From: Vibrio breoganii
Lineage (GTDB): Bacteria; Pseudomonadota; Gammaproteobacteria; Enterobacterales; Vibrionaceae
NCBI RefSeq assembly: GCF_001677275.1
Contig: NZ_CP016177.1
Coordinates: forward strand, 1,860,001 to 1,924,000
Direction of reading: 5' to 3'
Length of the DNA stretch: 64,000 nucleotides
The translations under genes and the position numbers were made by a program. Below, in pieces: positions 17,098 through 27,176 of this stretch. Below the pieces are notes generated by a model. It worked only from the letters and a program-made list of their open reading frames with translations. It was not told where the DNA came from and ran no database searches. Within the stretch, counting starts at the first letter, position 1. The number at the start of each line of letters is the position of its first letter.

Positions 17098-19227
17098 TTA
17101 CTCAAACGTATAGGTGTATACGCTATAGCCTTCGTTATCACCGACACTGCCAGTTTCGTTAGTGAATTCAATTGAATCAGTTTCGCCGGCAAATTCTTCG
17201 GCTCTTGGAGAAGAGAGGAAGTTCACTGTCAGACCTTGAGAGCCGATCAAGCTAAAGTTTTCAGCATTAACAAACTCATGCTCTGGAACAGTGCCTGCCA
17301 CTGGAGAAACCGATTCTTCTGCTAAGTGCTTTAGATATTGATCAACAAGCTCGCGGTTAGAGTAAGCAGCATCTTCAAGGACAAGCTCAGCGTTATCAAC
17401 ACCTGGAATCCAGTTGTTTGAAGCGCGGTAGTTGTTAGTGACTACGTATACAACTTGAGTATCATCTAACACTTCACCATTGTAGGTAATATCACCAATA
17501 CGGCGGTTATCGTTAGGGTCTAGCTGAGGTGTTTCGCCAACAAGCTCACCAGTACCATCAACTAGGTAGCGAGGCTCTTGCGAAACATCAATAGTGTAAT
17601 GCAAGGCATTGCTTTCAACGTTTTCCTTCCAGCCACCGTAGAACACATCATAGTTATAACTGCGGAACATCTGGTGAAGGAGGTCATCACCCTCATTCGC
17701 CACTGTTTTATATTGCTGAGATGCAATAGTTTCTAGCCACTCTTTAACGTCAGCAACCGTTAGTTTTAAGATTGCTGGAGTGTTGTTATCAAACACATAA
17801 AGGTCAGCAACGCTTGCGTTAGTTAGCTCAGTGCCATTGATATCGGTGTAGTCATCTCTACCGCCACGGCCGCCTTTAAAAGGTGCAGAAACGGATAATA
17901 GAATTTCATCATCCTTAATCTCCAGTTCACCTTCTTCGATTAATTGTTGTCCCCAGTGGAACTGTGCTTCATTAACAATCTGTACTGATAGATCAGGCTT
18001 AATTGCAGAGAAGAAGCTATTAATCTTCTGGGAGATACCCAGAATTGGCTCTGCCATGTACTCTTGTGTAGCGGTATGCTCTTTTGCCACAGAGGCTGCA
18101 ATCTGTATCGAGATCTGTGTTTGATCTTCAGGCAAAGTACGAAGTTCCGCAGTGCTTTGACCGTAGTTCACAGCCCAAGTCTCACCTTCATCACGCGTCT
18201 CAAGAACAAGGTCAATAACGCCCACATGGTTACCCCAGAAGCCAGGCATTACCGCAGGCTTACCAAAGATCTTACCTGCAGGAGCATCAACACCTTCCAT
18301 CCCATCGTAACTACCTGCCGTCGTTGGGAAGTTATTATGGTCATGACCAAACATGATCGCGTCAATGCCGTCGATCTTCGCTAACTGCCATGTTGCGTTG
18401 TCTGCAAACTCAACGTCGAGATCTGCACCAGTCAAACCAGAGTGAGGAACCGCAACAATAATGTCAGCGCCCTGCTCTTTCATTAGTGGTACATAGTGAG
18501 CCGCAGTCTGCTTAATGTCAGAAACAACAACTTCACATTCCAAATGGCTCTTGTCCCAACTCATAATGTTTGGCGGAGTAAAGCCAATCACACCGACCTT
18601 AATGGTGTAGTCCTCACCGTTTCGAGCGGTGAAGGTGCGGTCTAGCATTACATAAGGTTCAAAGAAAGGTTTTGCTACCCCAAGAAATTCTGAATCCACT
18701 CTCAACTCACAAGAGTTAGTATCAAAATTATCCGCCGTAAGAAGGTTCTCATCATACTCAAAGACATTTGAGACAACATAAGGGAAGTTGGCGTGCTCTG
18801 TTGCCGCATCGAGGAAATCCAATCCATAGTTGAACTCGTGGTTTCCGATATTTGCAGCATCGTAATCCATTAGGTTCATTGCTTTGTAAACTGGATGTGG
18901 ATTGCTCTTAAGATAATCTTCGTCTTGAGCAAATTGGTTCGCAATGTAATCCGCCATTGGGCTACCTTGGATAAGGTCACCATTGTCAAACAACATGCTG
19001 TTATTCACTTCACTGCGTGCCTCATTGATGATCAATGCAGTACGCGCGAATCCATAACTTGGTTCATACTTATTTGCGAAGTAATCAAACGGCATCATGT
19101 TGCCGTGCAGATCTGTGGTTTCCATCAAGCGCAAATCCATAGACACCCTGGAGTCACTTGAACTATTACAACCCAGCAAAGCTAGTGATATAGCACTGCA
19201 TACTGCAGCTTTTTTAGTAAATAACAT
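17098..19227 (-). CDS. CpdB-like 2',3'-cyclic phosphodiesterase/3'-nucleotidase, lipoprotein
   Basis: 709-aa metallophosphoesterase with a C-terminal 5'-nucleotidase domain. Metal-site motifs are METTDLHGNMMPFDYF (about 32-47), the GNHEFNYGLDFL block and FGHDHNNFP. TDLHGNMMPFDY is the CpdB rather than the UshA version. The signal peptide ends in LLGC (Cys20) followed by NSSSDS, so it is a lipoprotein; E. coli CpdB is a soluble periplasmic protein. Expected role: scavenging phosphate and nucleosides from extracellular nucleotides. It stands alone with a 450-bp upstream gap. Confidence 0.85.
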   Translation of the reverse strand: MLFTKKAAVCSAISLALLGCNSSSDSRVSMDLRLMETTDLHGNMMPFDYFANKYEPSYGFARTALIINEARSEVNNSMLFDNGDLIQGSPMADYIANQFAQDEDYLKSNPHPVYKAMNLMDYDAANIGNHEFNYGLDFLDAATEHANFPYVVSNVFEYDENLLTADNFDTNSCELRVDSEFLGVAKPFFEPYVMLDRTFTARNGEDYTIKVGVIGFTPPNIMSWDKSHLECEVVVSDIKQTAAHYVPLMKEQGADIIVAVPHSGLTGADLDVEFADNATWQLAKIDGIDAIMFGHDHNNFPTTAGSYDGMEGVDAPAGKIFGKPAVMPGFWGNHVGVIDLVLETRDEGETWAVNYGQSTAELRTLPEDQTQISIQIAASVAKEHTATQEYMAEPILGISQKINSFFSAIKPDLSVQIVNEAQFHWGQQLIEEGELEIKDDEILLSVSAPFKGGRGGRDDYTDINGTELTNASVADLYVFDNNTPAILKLTVADVKEWLETIASQQYKTVANEGDDLLHQMFRSYNYDVFYGGWKENVESNALHYTIDVSQEPRYLVDGTGELVGETPQLDPNDNRRIGDITYNGEVLDDTQVVYVVTNNYRASNNWIPGVDNAELVLEDAAYSNRELVDQYLKHLAEESVSPVAGTVPEHEFVNAENFSLIGSQGLTVNFLSSPRAEEFAGETDSIEFTNETGSVGDNEGYSVYTYTFE

Positions 19228-19345
19228 TAAATCATCGTAAGAATGCGATATAAAAGTCGACGGGGATAATAGTTGTATTTTGTGACGTTACCATGGCTTG
19301 GTTGGTTAGATATGTTTCTAGTTATTAATCGGAGCACGATTATTT

Positions 19346-19363
19346 TTAGAGTTATAACTCTAA
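19346..19363. promoter_or_regulatory. Perfect 18-bp palindrome upstream of the cpdB-like gene
   Basis: TTAGAGTTATAACTCTAA is perfectly self-complementary and lies 119 bp before the start codon. The near copy at 3096-3113 upstream of fadL suggests a shared DNA-binding protein. No known consensus that I recognise. Confidence 0.4.
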
Positions 19364-19536
19364 TTTAGCGCCAAATAGCACCACATTGAAAGCATTTAAC
19401 AGCGAAGATTGCCATGCAATCGGTTGCGCCACCGTTTGCATAAGATGTAACTTTTGAAATAACTTTTTTCTTAAGATTAGAATTGAAGAAGTTGAATTGA
19501 TGTCTTAGCTGCCTATTAGTGCTTGCTTTATATATG

Positions 19537-19562
19537 AAAAGCCCTCGCCATACAGCGAGGGG
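19537..19562 (-). terminator. Terminator of the mannosylglycerate operon
   Basis: CCCTCGC/GCGAGGG stem with a 6-nt loop followed by CTTTTC on the minus strand, about 115 bases after the manA stop. Confidence 0.75.
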
Positions 19563-19675
19563 GTCAAAAGTAGCAAGACCAAAAAGTACCAATAATTGCT
19601 CAAAGCATTTTTCTTCAAGCTTCAGCTTTCATGCTTTTGAGCTTAACTAATAGATAGCGTTCGTTATCTAAGGGG

Positions 19676-20863
19676 CTAGTTATAAGCTCGAGCAAGAACA
19701 CCGTTTCCTTGATATTGGTAAACGCTAGAATTATTGCTAACAAAAATAGACTCACCCGGTTTTAGGGTGATGCTTTGTCCTTCGGATGAAATCGTCGCTA
19801 CACCTTCCACACAGAAAAGAATCTCCGCGCTACGTAGGTATTGTGCCTTGCTCTCATCGGTAGCCGACAAAATATCAAAACCAAAATCGTCCACAGGGAT
19901 TGGGTAGCTCATCTTGCCTTCTTTCAATACCGGGTTTAGTCGAATATCTTCAGGCTTAATTGGCTCAAAAATAGTGTTGTCGATTAGCTCTGGTACATCG
20001 ATATACTTGGGGGTAAGACCAGCACGAAGCACATTATCGGAGTTTGCCATGATCTCAAGCCCAGTCCCTTGCACGTATGCATGAGGGGTTTCTGCGTGAA
20101 GGAACATCGCTTCGCCCGGAGCCAATTCAACGGTATTGAGCATCAATGGCGCAAACAAACCGATATCATCGTTGTAATGTTGCTTGAACTCTTTGGAGTA
20201 TTGCAATGCTTCTCGTCCCATCACCGTTTTGGCTGGGCGAGCATGAGCGGCATACAGCTCAGCTAATGCTGCTTCTTTACGCTCCCCTTCTAAAGACATA
20301 ATTGCACTAAAAAACGCTTTTAATGCATCACTATCGCCATTAGCCTTCAGGACGTTTAATTCAATGTTAAGCGTGGTGATGTTTGCTTCTTCAAAAAGCG
20401 CAGCAATGTGCTCGATAGGTCGAAAGCCATTCATTGCTTTATAAAACGTCAACGCATACACCAGTTCTGGCTTGTGGTTGGGATCCTTGTAATTGCGGTT
20501 TGATGCATTTAGTGGAATACCCTCAGCATTTTCACGCTCAAAACCCAATTCGGATTTGCGCTTATTAGGATGCACTTGTATCGACAGTGGTGTTTCTGCT
20601 GCTAAAACCTTAAATAGAAAAGGCAGTCCACCAAATCGCGTTGCTGTATAGCCACCCAGAACATCCAGTTTGTTTTGGTCGATCACTTCGGATAGCGGTT
20701 CACCTGTTGTGCCCAGCTTTGAACAACCATTTGGGTGTGCGCCCATCCAGATTTCAGCTTGTGGTTCATGGTTTGGATTTACAATACCAAACAGTTGATT
20801 GATGGAGTCTTTACTGCCCCATGCGTAATTTTGAATAACGTTATCGAGTTTAAAAAGAGACAT
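19676..20863 (-). CDS. manA: Mannose-6-phosphate isomerase, class I
   Basis: Zinc enzyme interconverting mannose-6-phosphate and fructose-6-phosphate; 395 aa. The family start (NVIQNYAWGSKDSI) and zinc-ligand regions IQVHPNKRKSE, DPNHKPELVYAL and LHAETPHAYVQGTGLEIMA are present. A C-terminal cupin half has SEGQSITLKPGESIFVS. Placed 2 bp after the glycerate kinase gene and last in the mng operon, it converts the mannose-6-phosphate released by MngB. Whether the genome has another manA for cell-envelope sugars cannot be seen here. Confidence 0.94.
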   Translation of the reverse strand: MSLFKLDNVIQNYAWGSKDSINQLFGIVNPNHEPQAEIWMGAHPNGCSKLGTTGEPLSEVIDQNKLDVLGGYTATRFGGLPFLFKVLAAETPLSIQVHPNKRKSELGFERENAEGIPLNASNRNYKDPNHKPELVYALTFYKAMNGFRPIEHIAALFEEANITTLNIELNVLKANGDSDALKAFFSAIMSLEGERKEAALAELYAAHARPAKTVMGREALQYSKEFKQHYNDDIGLFAPLMLNTVELAPGEAMFLHAETPHAYVQGTGLEIMANSDNVLRAGLTPKYIDVPELIDNTIFEPIKPEDIRLNPVLKEGKMSYPIPVDDFGFDILSATDESKAQYLRSAEILFCVEGVATISSEGQSITLKPGESIFVSNNSSVYQYQGNGVLARAYN

Positions 20864-20865
20864 AA

Positions 20866-22029
20866 TTACTTCTCATTGAAAATCTGTGCGCCAAGCTTGA
20901 GCGTGGCTGCGATATTACGGGCAGTGCGAGTTAGATTGTTACTCGCCTCGGATAAAACTTGTTCTAGAGGCTGAGGTGAACGAACCGTACCAAACGTGCT
21001 GTGTATGGTGCTGTATAGCTCATCAATCTCTTGACCCAACGAGCCTGCAATACCTATGGTGGGAATACCCTTCATCTGTGCACGCCTAGCGATACCGAAA
21101 GGGGTTTTACCCTGCAGTGTTTGATTGTCCATCTGGCCTTCACCAGTGATTACCAGATCTGCTCCTTCCAATACTGTGTCGGCTTCAAGTACATCAAGCA
21201 CCATCTCGATGCCTTGCTTGATTTGAAGTTCAAACAGCAGCGAAAGCCCCATCGGTGTACCGCCGGCCGCCCCAAAGCCTTTAGAGCCAGAGTGATTAAC
21301 ACCCGTTTGCTGTTCACGAATCGACGCAAAATGAGCTAAAGCTTTATCAAGGGACTTCACAAGCTCCGGCGTTGCGCCTTTTTGTGGGCCAAAGACATGG
21401 CTTGCACCGCTTTCACCAACCAATGGATTGGCAACATCACAGGCAACAATAAACTCAACCTCTTTGCATCGAGGATGAATCTCTTCAAGATTGATGCTGG
21501 CCAAGTCTGCAAGTGCTGCGCCGCCAAAGGGCAGTTCTTTACCCTCTTTGTCCAGCAGTTTTCCACCCAGAGCTTGGACAATCCCCGCACCCGCGTCGTT
21601 GGTCGCACTTCCCCCTAGACCTAATAAGATCTTGGTGGCCTCGCTATTGAGCGCCTCTTTAATCAATTCTCCGGTACCAAAGGTTGTAGTTACCGCAGGA
21701 TTACGCTGTTCAGGTTTTATGAGGTCCAAACCTGATGCCGCTGCCAGCTCGATTAATACCGTTTTCCCGTCATCAGTTTGTTTGTTGGTAAGGACTGCCC
21801 AACTGGCATTAACCTTCTCCCCCAATGGGCCTGTGACTTGTGTTTGGCGAATTTCACCCTCAAGTCCTTGCAGTAATACATCCACAGTGCCTTCGCCACC
21901 ATCTGCCAATGGCAAATGAACATACTCTGCGGCGGGGAACACTTGGACAAACCCAGATTGAACACTTTCACAAGCCTGCTTCGCAGTTAGAGATTCTTTG
22001 AAAGAATCGGGAGCAATAACAATCTTCAT
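20866..22029 (-). CDS. Glycerate kinase (GarK/GlxK family)
   Basis: Phosphorylates D-glycerate, to 2-phosphoglycerate in the GarK/GlxK type; 387 aa. Family start MKIVIAPDSFKESLTAKQAC, then PLADGGEGTVDVLL, GLGGSATNDAGAGIVQALGG, the FGAAGGTPMGLSLLFELQ block and DLVITGEGQMDNQTLQGKTP. Three consecutive ATG codons (22035, 22032, 22029) start the frame; the third matches the family. In this operon it handles the glycerate released from mannosylglycerate by MngB. Confidence 0.93.
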   Translation of the reverse strand: MKIVIAPDSFKESLTAKQACESVQSGFVQVFPAAEYVHLPLADGGEGTVDVLLQGLEGEIRQTQVTGPLGEKVNASWAVLTNKQTDDGKTVLIELAAASGLDLIKPEQRNPAVTTTFGTGELIKEALNSEATKILLGLGGSATNDAGAGIVQALGGKLLDKEGKELPFGGAALADLASINLEEIHPRCKEVEFIVACDVANPLVGESGASHVFGPQKGATPELVKSLDKALAHFASIREQQTGVNHSGSKGFGAAGGTPMGLSLLFELQIKQGIEMVLDVLEADTVLEGADLVITGEGQMDNQTLQGKTPFGIARRAQMKGIPTIGIAGSLGQEIDELYSTIHSTFGTVRSPQPLEQVLSEASNNLTRTARNIAATLKLGAQIFNEK

Positions 22030-22082
22030 CATCATTTACCTTTTCCGCCTGATTGCTCAGGCGGATTCTCACATTTGATAAC

Positions 22083-24722
22083 CTAAAACTTCACTTGGAA
22101 TGTTTTTGCCTGACAAGGCTTCAGTTCACCAAAGCTCTGCATCTCAACTTGGGTATCACGTACCTTCTCGTCTAGGCTCGCTTCTTGCCAAGAGGTAACC
22201 GATGGAGTGAAGTTGATGGTGTCTTCAACCTCACCATTTTCTGCTGGGTTATAGACACGTAAGATAAGTGCGTCTTCATCTTCCGCTTTTTTAAGAACGC
22301 TCAAGACTGCGCCTGACTGATCTTTGCTAAGCAATGAATAAGTCATTGGTTTGTCTTGCTCACCAACGTTTAGCTTCATCGCGTTGTATGGGATCTTGTT
22401 GTAGCATTCAATCGGCGTCACGTTATCGCGAGCTTCTGCCATAATGTTTGCTTCAATATGATTACCAGCAAAACCAAACAGTGCGAATTCACAAACGATC
22501 TTGCCGCGAGTTTGAGAATCTGGAGTTGGGATCTTGATGCCGGATGGGCGACCAGGACGAAGAAGAAGTTCCTCTTTACCTAGCACACCTACGCCACGTA
22601 ACAGGGTCAAAGCAAAGGTATCGCGTTGTACATTGTTGTTTGAAGAGATCACTTCAAATTCACGCAGGCCGTTGGTCATTAATGCCATGCCGCCAGTGGT
22701 ATCCTCAACAGCCGCAAAGTTCATTAGCTGATAAACAGGAACCGGTGCTTCTTTCCATTTCTCTTGTTCCCATACCGCCATTGCTGGGTCGTTCGTTGGG
22801 CGAGTAATAAGGCCAAACTGGTTGTCTGCAACCACTGTTTCTGAAACAAATGGGGTTGGTACAAGAACACGAACACGGTGATCATCCGCTTGGTTGTCCA
22901 GTTCCATGCGAACTTCAATGCGACGAGAATCGTTCTTCAGCACCACTTGGCAATCCACGTCAACAAAGCCATTTTGGCCAGTGCGCTCTTCACGCTCTTG
23001 TAGATTTGCAGGAACGTCCATGCGCAGTTTAATGCTTGCTACAGACTGGAAGCCTTCGTGCTTGATATTGGTTTCCGCTTTAAAATCGTCCGAGTACAAC
23101 AACCACTCTTGACGTGATGGTGAGTAATCGTACTCATCACCATCGTCTGATCCATCCTCTATACGAAGGACTTGATCAAACAGCATCTCAGTCTCTTTAT
23201 CGAAGATGGTTAGTGTGCCGTTGTCATTCACGTTGATGCGGTAGAACTCATTCTCCAGAACATAATCTTTTTGCTCTGCGATCATCTTGTTGCCTTTCCC
23301 ATTAGCTTCAATGTGTAGAGTAGTGAAGCCCATTGCGGGTACAGCACGCTTGATTTGAATGTCGTATTCAATGAACGGGTCGTAGTTTCCGTAGTGCACA
23401 ATTTGACGGTCAATCTTGCCTGGGTCGATTACACGCTGGTCTTGAACGTAGTATTCAATTTGGTTGCCATCTTCATCGAAGATATTGAACTCGTTGGCAC
23501 GGATAGTAATTGTGGTGTTGATCACCTCTTCACGCTCGTAAGGAGAAAGGTTAAAGAAGGCGAGTTTGTCACAACCTTCACGCACTGGCATATGATCAAC
23601 AATCTTACGCTTGTAGAAGTGGATAAGATTGGTTGCCATATCGTCCGCTAGGATGTAACGGTTTAGGATCTCTGCGTGCACCTTATCTGAGCAGCAGCAA
23701 CCAATGGAGTCGTGAGCGTGATTCTTCATGCTCTCTTTCCACATCTTCTCAATTAGGCCGTGGTGGTATTCAAAGCCTAAAGACCATGCAATGGAAGCTA
23801 GTGGCTCAAGGATATTTACGATCTTGTTTTCTACTTCAGCGTGGATCAGTTTGATGTCCATACGAGTTGAAGAGATCGTACGGTGAACACGCATGTATTT
23901 ACCGTCATTGAACTCACCTTTGATAGTATCTAGGTTGTCACGCTCTTCACGAATACGGTCAAACACCTCTTCAAAGCGGCTCATTACGAACTCTCGCTCT
24001 GGGTAGATTTCGCGTAGCTTATCCATCACCTCGAAGATGTCTTTTTGGATAGGCATCTGGTCATGGCCGTTTGGCAATAGAATGTCTTTGGTGACTGAAG
24101 GTTTCTCTAAAACAGGGAAATATTTATCAAGGCGAGCACGCAGACCTTCTTCGTCTTGAGGCAGATACTTACCAATCGCGTAACCAAGAGGAAGCACTTG
24201 TGCCATTACCTCTGAGCCGTCGTTTGATTGCCATAGGAATTCTGTCTTGTTTGTGCCATGACGCTCAGAACAACCACGCCAGAACATCGCAGTATCAATG
24301 CCAAAGCCGTTGTAGATCATCGGCAGCTGTGAGCTCATCGAGAACGAATCCGGCAGATAACCAATCTTCATTGGCTGGCCTAATTCAAGGCAATCACGCA
24401 TTCCATAAAGCATGTTACGTACAATCGACTCACCGGACACCTGCATGGTATCTGTTTGGGAATACCAAGGACCCACAATCAGTTTGCCCGCTTCTGCCAA
24501 CGCTTGTACGCGCACTTTGTTTTCTGGTTTGATTGCAAAGTAATCTTCAAGCACCGCTGTTTGGCCATCAAGTACGTAGTACTTGTACTCTGGATCGCTT
24601 TCCAGACGTTGCATGATTTCTTCCATGTTGTTCACAAGAAGAATTCGAGATTCTTCTGTTGTGAAATACCATTCACGATCCCAGTGCATGTGTGGAGTAA
24701 TATGAACGCGTGATGTAGTCAT
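22083..24722 (-). CDS. mngB: Mannosylglycerate hydrolase MngB (GH38 alpha-mannosidase)
   Basis: Cytoplasmic glycoside hydrolase family 38 enzyme, 879 aa, that splits 2-O-(6-phospho-alpha-mannosyl)-D-glycerate into mannose-6-phosphate and glycerate. The N-terminal metal motif is [18 protein letters not shown], the nucleophile Asp region is [18 protein letters not shown], and the [11 protein letters not shown] loop is conserved. Length equals that of E. coli MngB. It follows mngA by about 170 bp and precedes glycerate kinase by 53 bp. Together with the mannosylglycerate PTS this makes the substrate assignment strong. Confidence 0.94.
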   Translation of the reverse strand: MTTSRVHITPHMHWDREWYFTTEESRILLVNNMEEIMQRLESDPEYKYYVLDGQTAVLEDYFAIKPENKVRVQALAEAGKLIVGPWYSQTDTMQVSGESIVRNMLYGMRDCLELGQPMKIGYLPDSFSMSSQLPMIYNGFGIDTAMFWRGCSERHGTNKTEFLWQSNDGSEVMAQVLPLGYAIGKYLPQDEEGLRARLDKYFPVLEKPSVTKDILLPNGHDQMPIQKDIFEVMDKLREIYPEREFVMSRFEEVFDRIREERDNLDTIKGEFNDGKYMRVHRTISSTRMDIKLIHAEVENKIVNILEPLASIAWSLGFEYHHGLIEKMWKESMKNHAHDSIGCCCSDKVHAEILNRYILADDMATNLIHFYKRKIVDHMPVREGCDKLAFFNLSPYEREEVINTTITIRANEFNIFDEDGNQIEYYVQDQRVIDPGKIDRQIVHYGNYDPFIEYDIQIKRAVPAMGFTTLHIEANGKGNKMIAEQKDYVLENEFYRINVNDNGTLTIFDKETEMLFDQVLRIEDGSDDGDEYDYSPSRQEWLLYSDDFKAETNIKHEGFQSVASIKLRMDVPANLQEREERTGQNGFVDVDCQVVLKNDSRRIEVRMELDNQADDHRVRVLVPTPFVSETVVADNQFGLITRPTNDPAMAVWEQEKWKEAPVPVYQLMNFAAVEDTTGGMALMTNGLREFEVISSNNNVQRDTFALTLLRGVGVLGKEELLLRPGRPSGIKIPTPDSQTRGKIVCEFALFGFAGNHIEANIMAEARDNVTPIECYNKIPYNAMKLNVGEQDKPMTYSLLSKDQSGAVLSVLKKAEDEDALILRVYNPAENGEVEDTINFTPSVTSWQEASLDEKVRDTQVEMQSFGELKPCQAKTFQVKF

Positions 24723-24894
24723 TTTGCTTACCTCTAGAGACTATTCGGTCTTTGATAGACCAAATAGAGGGTTAATTCTTATATCAAGGAAATTGAATAT
24801 CAGTCTGATTTTGGGCACAGTTATCCTGTGCCCATCAGTTACTTATTTTTTATGAGCTTTCTGTTTAATACTTAGTGATTTAAAGCTGAAGAGG

Positions 24895-26826
24895 TTAAGC
24901 GGCAGCCTGAGCCTGAAACTTACCCTTTTTTACTGCATGGCCACGCCACATCAATAAGGTAATGGTAGAGATAACCGTACCCACAATAGCTGCACCAAAC
25001 CAAATACCTGCGGCCATGAAGCTACCAATACCTGCATCATGCAGTAAGAAAAGTGAGAAAATGCCTGCGCCTGGAGTTGATAGTCCAATACCTGCAGCAC
25101 CCACCATGGCACCTGTTACGACAGAGCCTAGAAGGAATGAGCCGATTACGCGGATTGGATCTTCAATCGCCATTGGAATTGCACCCTCAGTGATACCAGC
25201 AAGGCCAAGTAGCCATGTTGATTTACCCGTCTCAATCTCAAAGTCTTTGAATAGGCGTGGAGCAATCATAGTTGAGGCTGTTACCGTGAAAGCCGATACC
25301 ATTTTCACTGAACCAAAGATTGCGTATGGGCCGTAAACACCATTCGCCATTGCACCTAAACAGAATGCATAAGCGGCTTTGTTTACAGGTCCACCAAGGT
25401 CGAAAGAGACAAACAAACCAAGGATTGCGCCTAGCAATAGGGCGTTTGTGCCTGACATACCGTTTAGCCAATCCGTTAGGCCTTGGTTTAGCATGGCAAC
25501 TGGCTTACCAATGACAAACAGCATCAGTGAGCCGGCAATCAAGGTACCGATAACTGGGTATAGGTAGAAGGTTAGGAAACCATTAAAAGCTGGACCTAAG
25601 CGAACGTTTTCTTTTACCCAGCGCATCACGTAACCGGCAATCAAGCCACCTACAACACCACCTAGGAAACCAGAACCGATTAGGTTTGCGGCAATGCCGG
25701 CTGCGAAACCAGGGCCTAACGCAGGTTTATCAGCTAGTGAGTAAGCAGTATAAGCAGCCAGCACTGGCACCATTAATGTGCCTAGCAGACCGCCACCAAG
25801 CTTGCGGTACATCCATAACCAAGAATCTTTTGTAGCGTAGAGCTCTTGCAGGTCAAAAATTTGGGCAATAAGAACGGCGACCGCAAGAACAGTACCACCA
25901 GCAACGATCAAAGGAACCGCATAAGAGATACCTGACAATAGTGCTTGTTTAAGTTCTGTCTTCAAAGGCAATTTCTTCGGAGCATCATCGACTGCGACTG
26001 CAGCATCAGCACTGCGCCCAGCCTTACCGGCTTCGATTGCTTCATTAAGGATGCGCTCTGAATGTTTGATTGGTTCTGCAACAGGAACCTCTATTCTTGG
26101 AATGCCGTTAAAGCGCTCACTTTCTTTAATCGCTACTTCAGCTGCAAACACTACAGCGGTTGCATTATTGAGCTGCTGCGCAGTTAAGCGGTCTTCAATA
26201 CCATTTGCACCCTGCTTTTCGACATAAACTTTATAACCAAGCTTTTTGCCTGTTTTTTCAAGGTACTCAGCGGCCATATAGGTATGTGCGATACCTGCAG
26301 GACAAGCGGTCACAGCAACAATTGTTGGTGCATCAGCATCAATAATGTCTTTTTCTTGTGCTTCTGACGCATCTTCATTGCTCAGCAAAGCCATAATTTG
26401 TTCTATATTTGTAGCATTAAGAACAGCTTCACGCACTTCATCATCAACGAGTGTCGTTGTCAGCTCTGTAAGCAAATGCATGTGGGTGGAACCCGCTTCC
26501 GCATTCGGGATTGCAATCAAGAAGATAAGATTTACATCCTCGTCTTCATCAAGCCCTTTCCACTTCAAATCTTCCTTTAGTGTTGCTACTGCAAAGGCCG
26601 CTTCTTTTACTGCGTCTGTTTTACCGTGAGGTACAGCAAGGCCTTCTCCCAGGGCTGTTGGGCCTTGTTCTTCGCGAGCAAATACCGCTTTTAGATACTC
26701 GTCTTTATTATGTAGTTTTCCTTGCTGATTTAGTTGTTCAGCAAGTGCTTCAATCGCTTCATTACGACTTGTAAATGTCGTTTGTAGGGTAATCAGCGAT
26801 GAGTTGGTCAGAGATGTCAAATTCAT
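24895..26826 (-). CDS. mngA: Mannosylglycerate-type PTS enzyme IIABC (MngA)
   Basis: Fructose-family phosphotransferase permease, 643 aa, domains in the order IIA, IIB, IIC. IIA spans about 1-150 with phospho-His67 in LAVPHGKTDAV. IIB spans about 168-265 with phospho-Cys175 in VTACPAGIAHTYMAAE. IIC, from about 290 to the end, is polytopic. It imports and phosphorylates 2-O-alpha-mannosyl-D-glycerate using HPr. Assignment to mannosylglycerate rather than fructose rests on the adjacent mngB and mngR. The upstream region has a CRP-like site and ATTTGTAT motifs. Confidence 0.9.
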   Translation of the reverse strand: MNLTSLTNSSLITLQTTFTSRNEAIEALAEQLNQQGKLHNKDEYLKAVFAREEQGPTALGEGLAVPHGKTDAVKEAAFAVATLKEDLKWKGLDEDEDVNLIFLIAIPNAEAGSTHMHLLTELTTTLVDDEVREAVLNATNIEQIMALLSNEDASEAQEKDIIDADAPTIVAVTACPAGIAHTYMAAEYLEKTGKKLGYKVYVEKQGANGIEDRLTAQQLNNATAVVFAAEVAIKESERFNGIPRIEVPVAEPIKHSERILNEAIEAGKAGRSADAAVAVDDAPKKLPLKTELKQALLSGISYAVPLIVAGGTVLAVAVLIAQIFDLQELYATKDSWLWMYRKLGGGLLGTLMVPVLAAYTAYSLADKPALGPGFAAGIAANLIGSGFLGGVVGGLIAGYVMRWVKENVRLGPAFNGFLTFYLYPVIGTLIAGSLMLFVIGKPVAMLNQGLTDWLNGMSGTNALLLGAILGLFVSFDLGGPVNKAAYAFCLGAMANGVYGPYAIFGSVKMVSAFTVTASTMIAPRLFKDFEIETGKSTWLLGLAGITEGAIPMAIEDPIRVIGSFLLGSVVTGAMVGAAGIGLSTPGAGIFSLFLLHDAGIGSFMAAGIWFGAAIVGTVISTITLLMWRGHAVKKGKFQAQAAA

Positions 26827-26910
26827 AACGTATGTCCCAATGTCTCAATGTTTGACTGTCTATTTACGTACAGTGTTTCCGTACAACAGTGAGACAATAA
26901 TACCTTTTAA

Positions 26911-26969
26911 ATACAAATAAACTGTGATCAAGATCTCACACACAGAAATATATGTATTATATTTGTATT
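26911..26969. promoter_or_regulatory. Candidate MngR operators near mngA
   Basis: ATACAAATA (26911-26919, inverted) and two direct motifs, ATATGTATT (26950-26958) and ATTTGTATT (26961-26969), whose starts are 11 bp or one helical turn apart. The same pair recurs before mngR. GntR/HutC-type regulators bind such short AT-rich repeats; the link to MngR is inferred from location. Confidence 0.45.
26923..26938 (-). promoter_or_regulatory. CRP site before mngA
   Basis: TGTGATCAAGATCTCA matches the ideal core TGTGATCTAGATCACA at 14 of 16 positions. It lies about 100 bp upstream of mngA, fitting cAMP-CRP activation of a PTS operon. Confidence 0.65.
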
Positions 26970-27130
26970 GTTAATTTTCCCTTATTTATAAACTAATACT
27001 TGTTTTAGCCAATTTAAATCGTATTATGCTAGCTATGTAGAGTAGGATTACTGGGCATAATAGCCTATGAGAGTATGCAAAACGTTTACTCGGATCATAT
27101 CTATGAACATCTTTAGATTTACCATGAAGA

Positions 27131-27160
27131 ATATGTATTCTTTCTCATTACATTTGTATT
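27131..27160. promoter_or_regulatory. Candidate MngR operator before mngR
   Basis: ATATGTATT (27131-27139) and ATTTGTATT (27152-27160) start 21 bp apart, two helical turns, ending 16 bp before the mngR start codon. Suggests autoregulation. Confidence 0.45.
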
Positions 27161-27176
27161 ATCTGTAGAGGTTTTA

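Larger units (their letters stand above)
19228..19675. other. Intergenic region between cpdB-like gene and manA
   Basis: 448 bp holding the palindrome at 19346-19363, presumably the cpdB-like promoter, and the mng operon terminator at 19537-19562. An open frame at 19365-19592 (-) runs through the terminator and has no ribosome site, so I do not call it. Confidence 0.5.

Noticed and set aside
19300..19500. Integron attC (VCR-like) site
   Set aside because: Considered because vibrios carry large integrons, but the conserved core-site sequences and imperfect dyad of attC are not present, and there are no cassette-like genes.
19365..19592. 75-codon minus-strand frame between cpdB-like gene and manA
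   Set aside because: Runs through the operon terminator and the palindrome-bearing region, with no ribosome site and no protein-like features beyond a few Cys.
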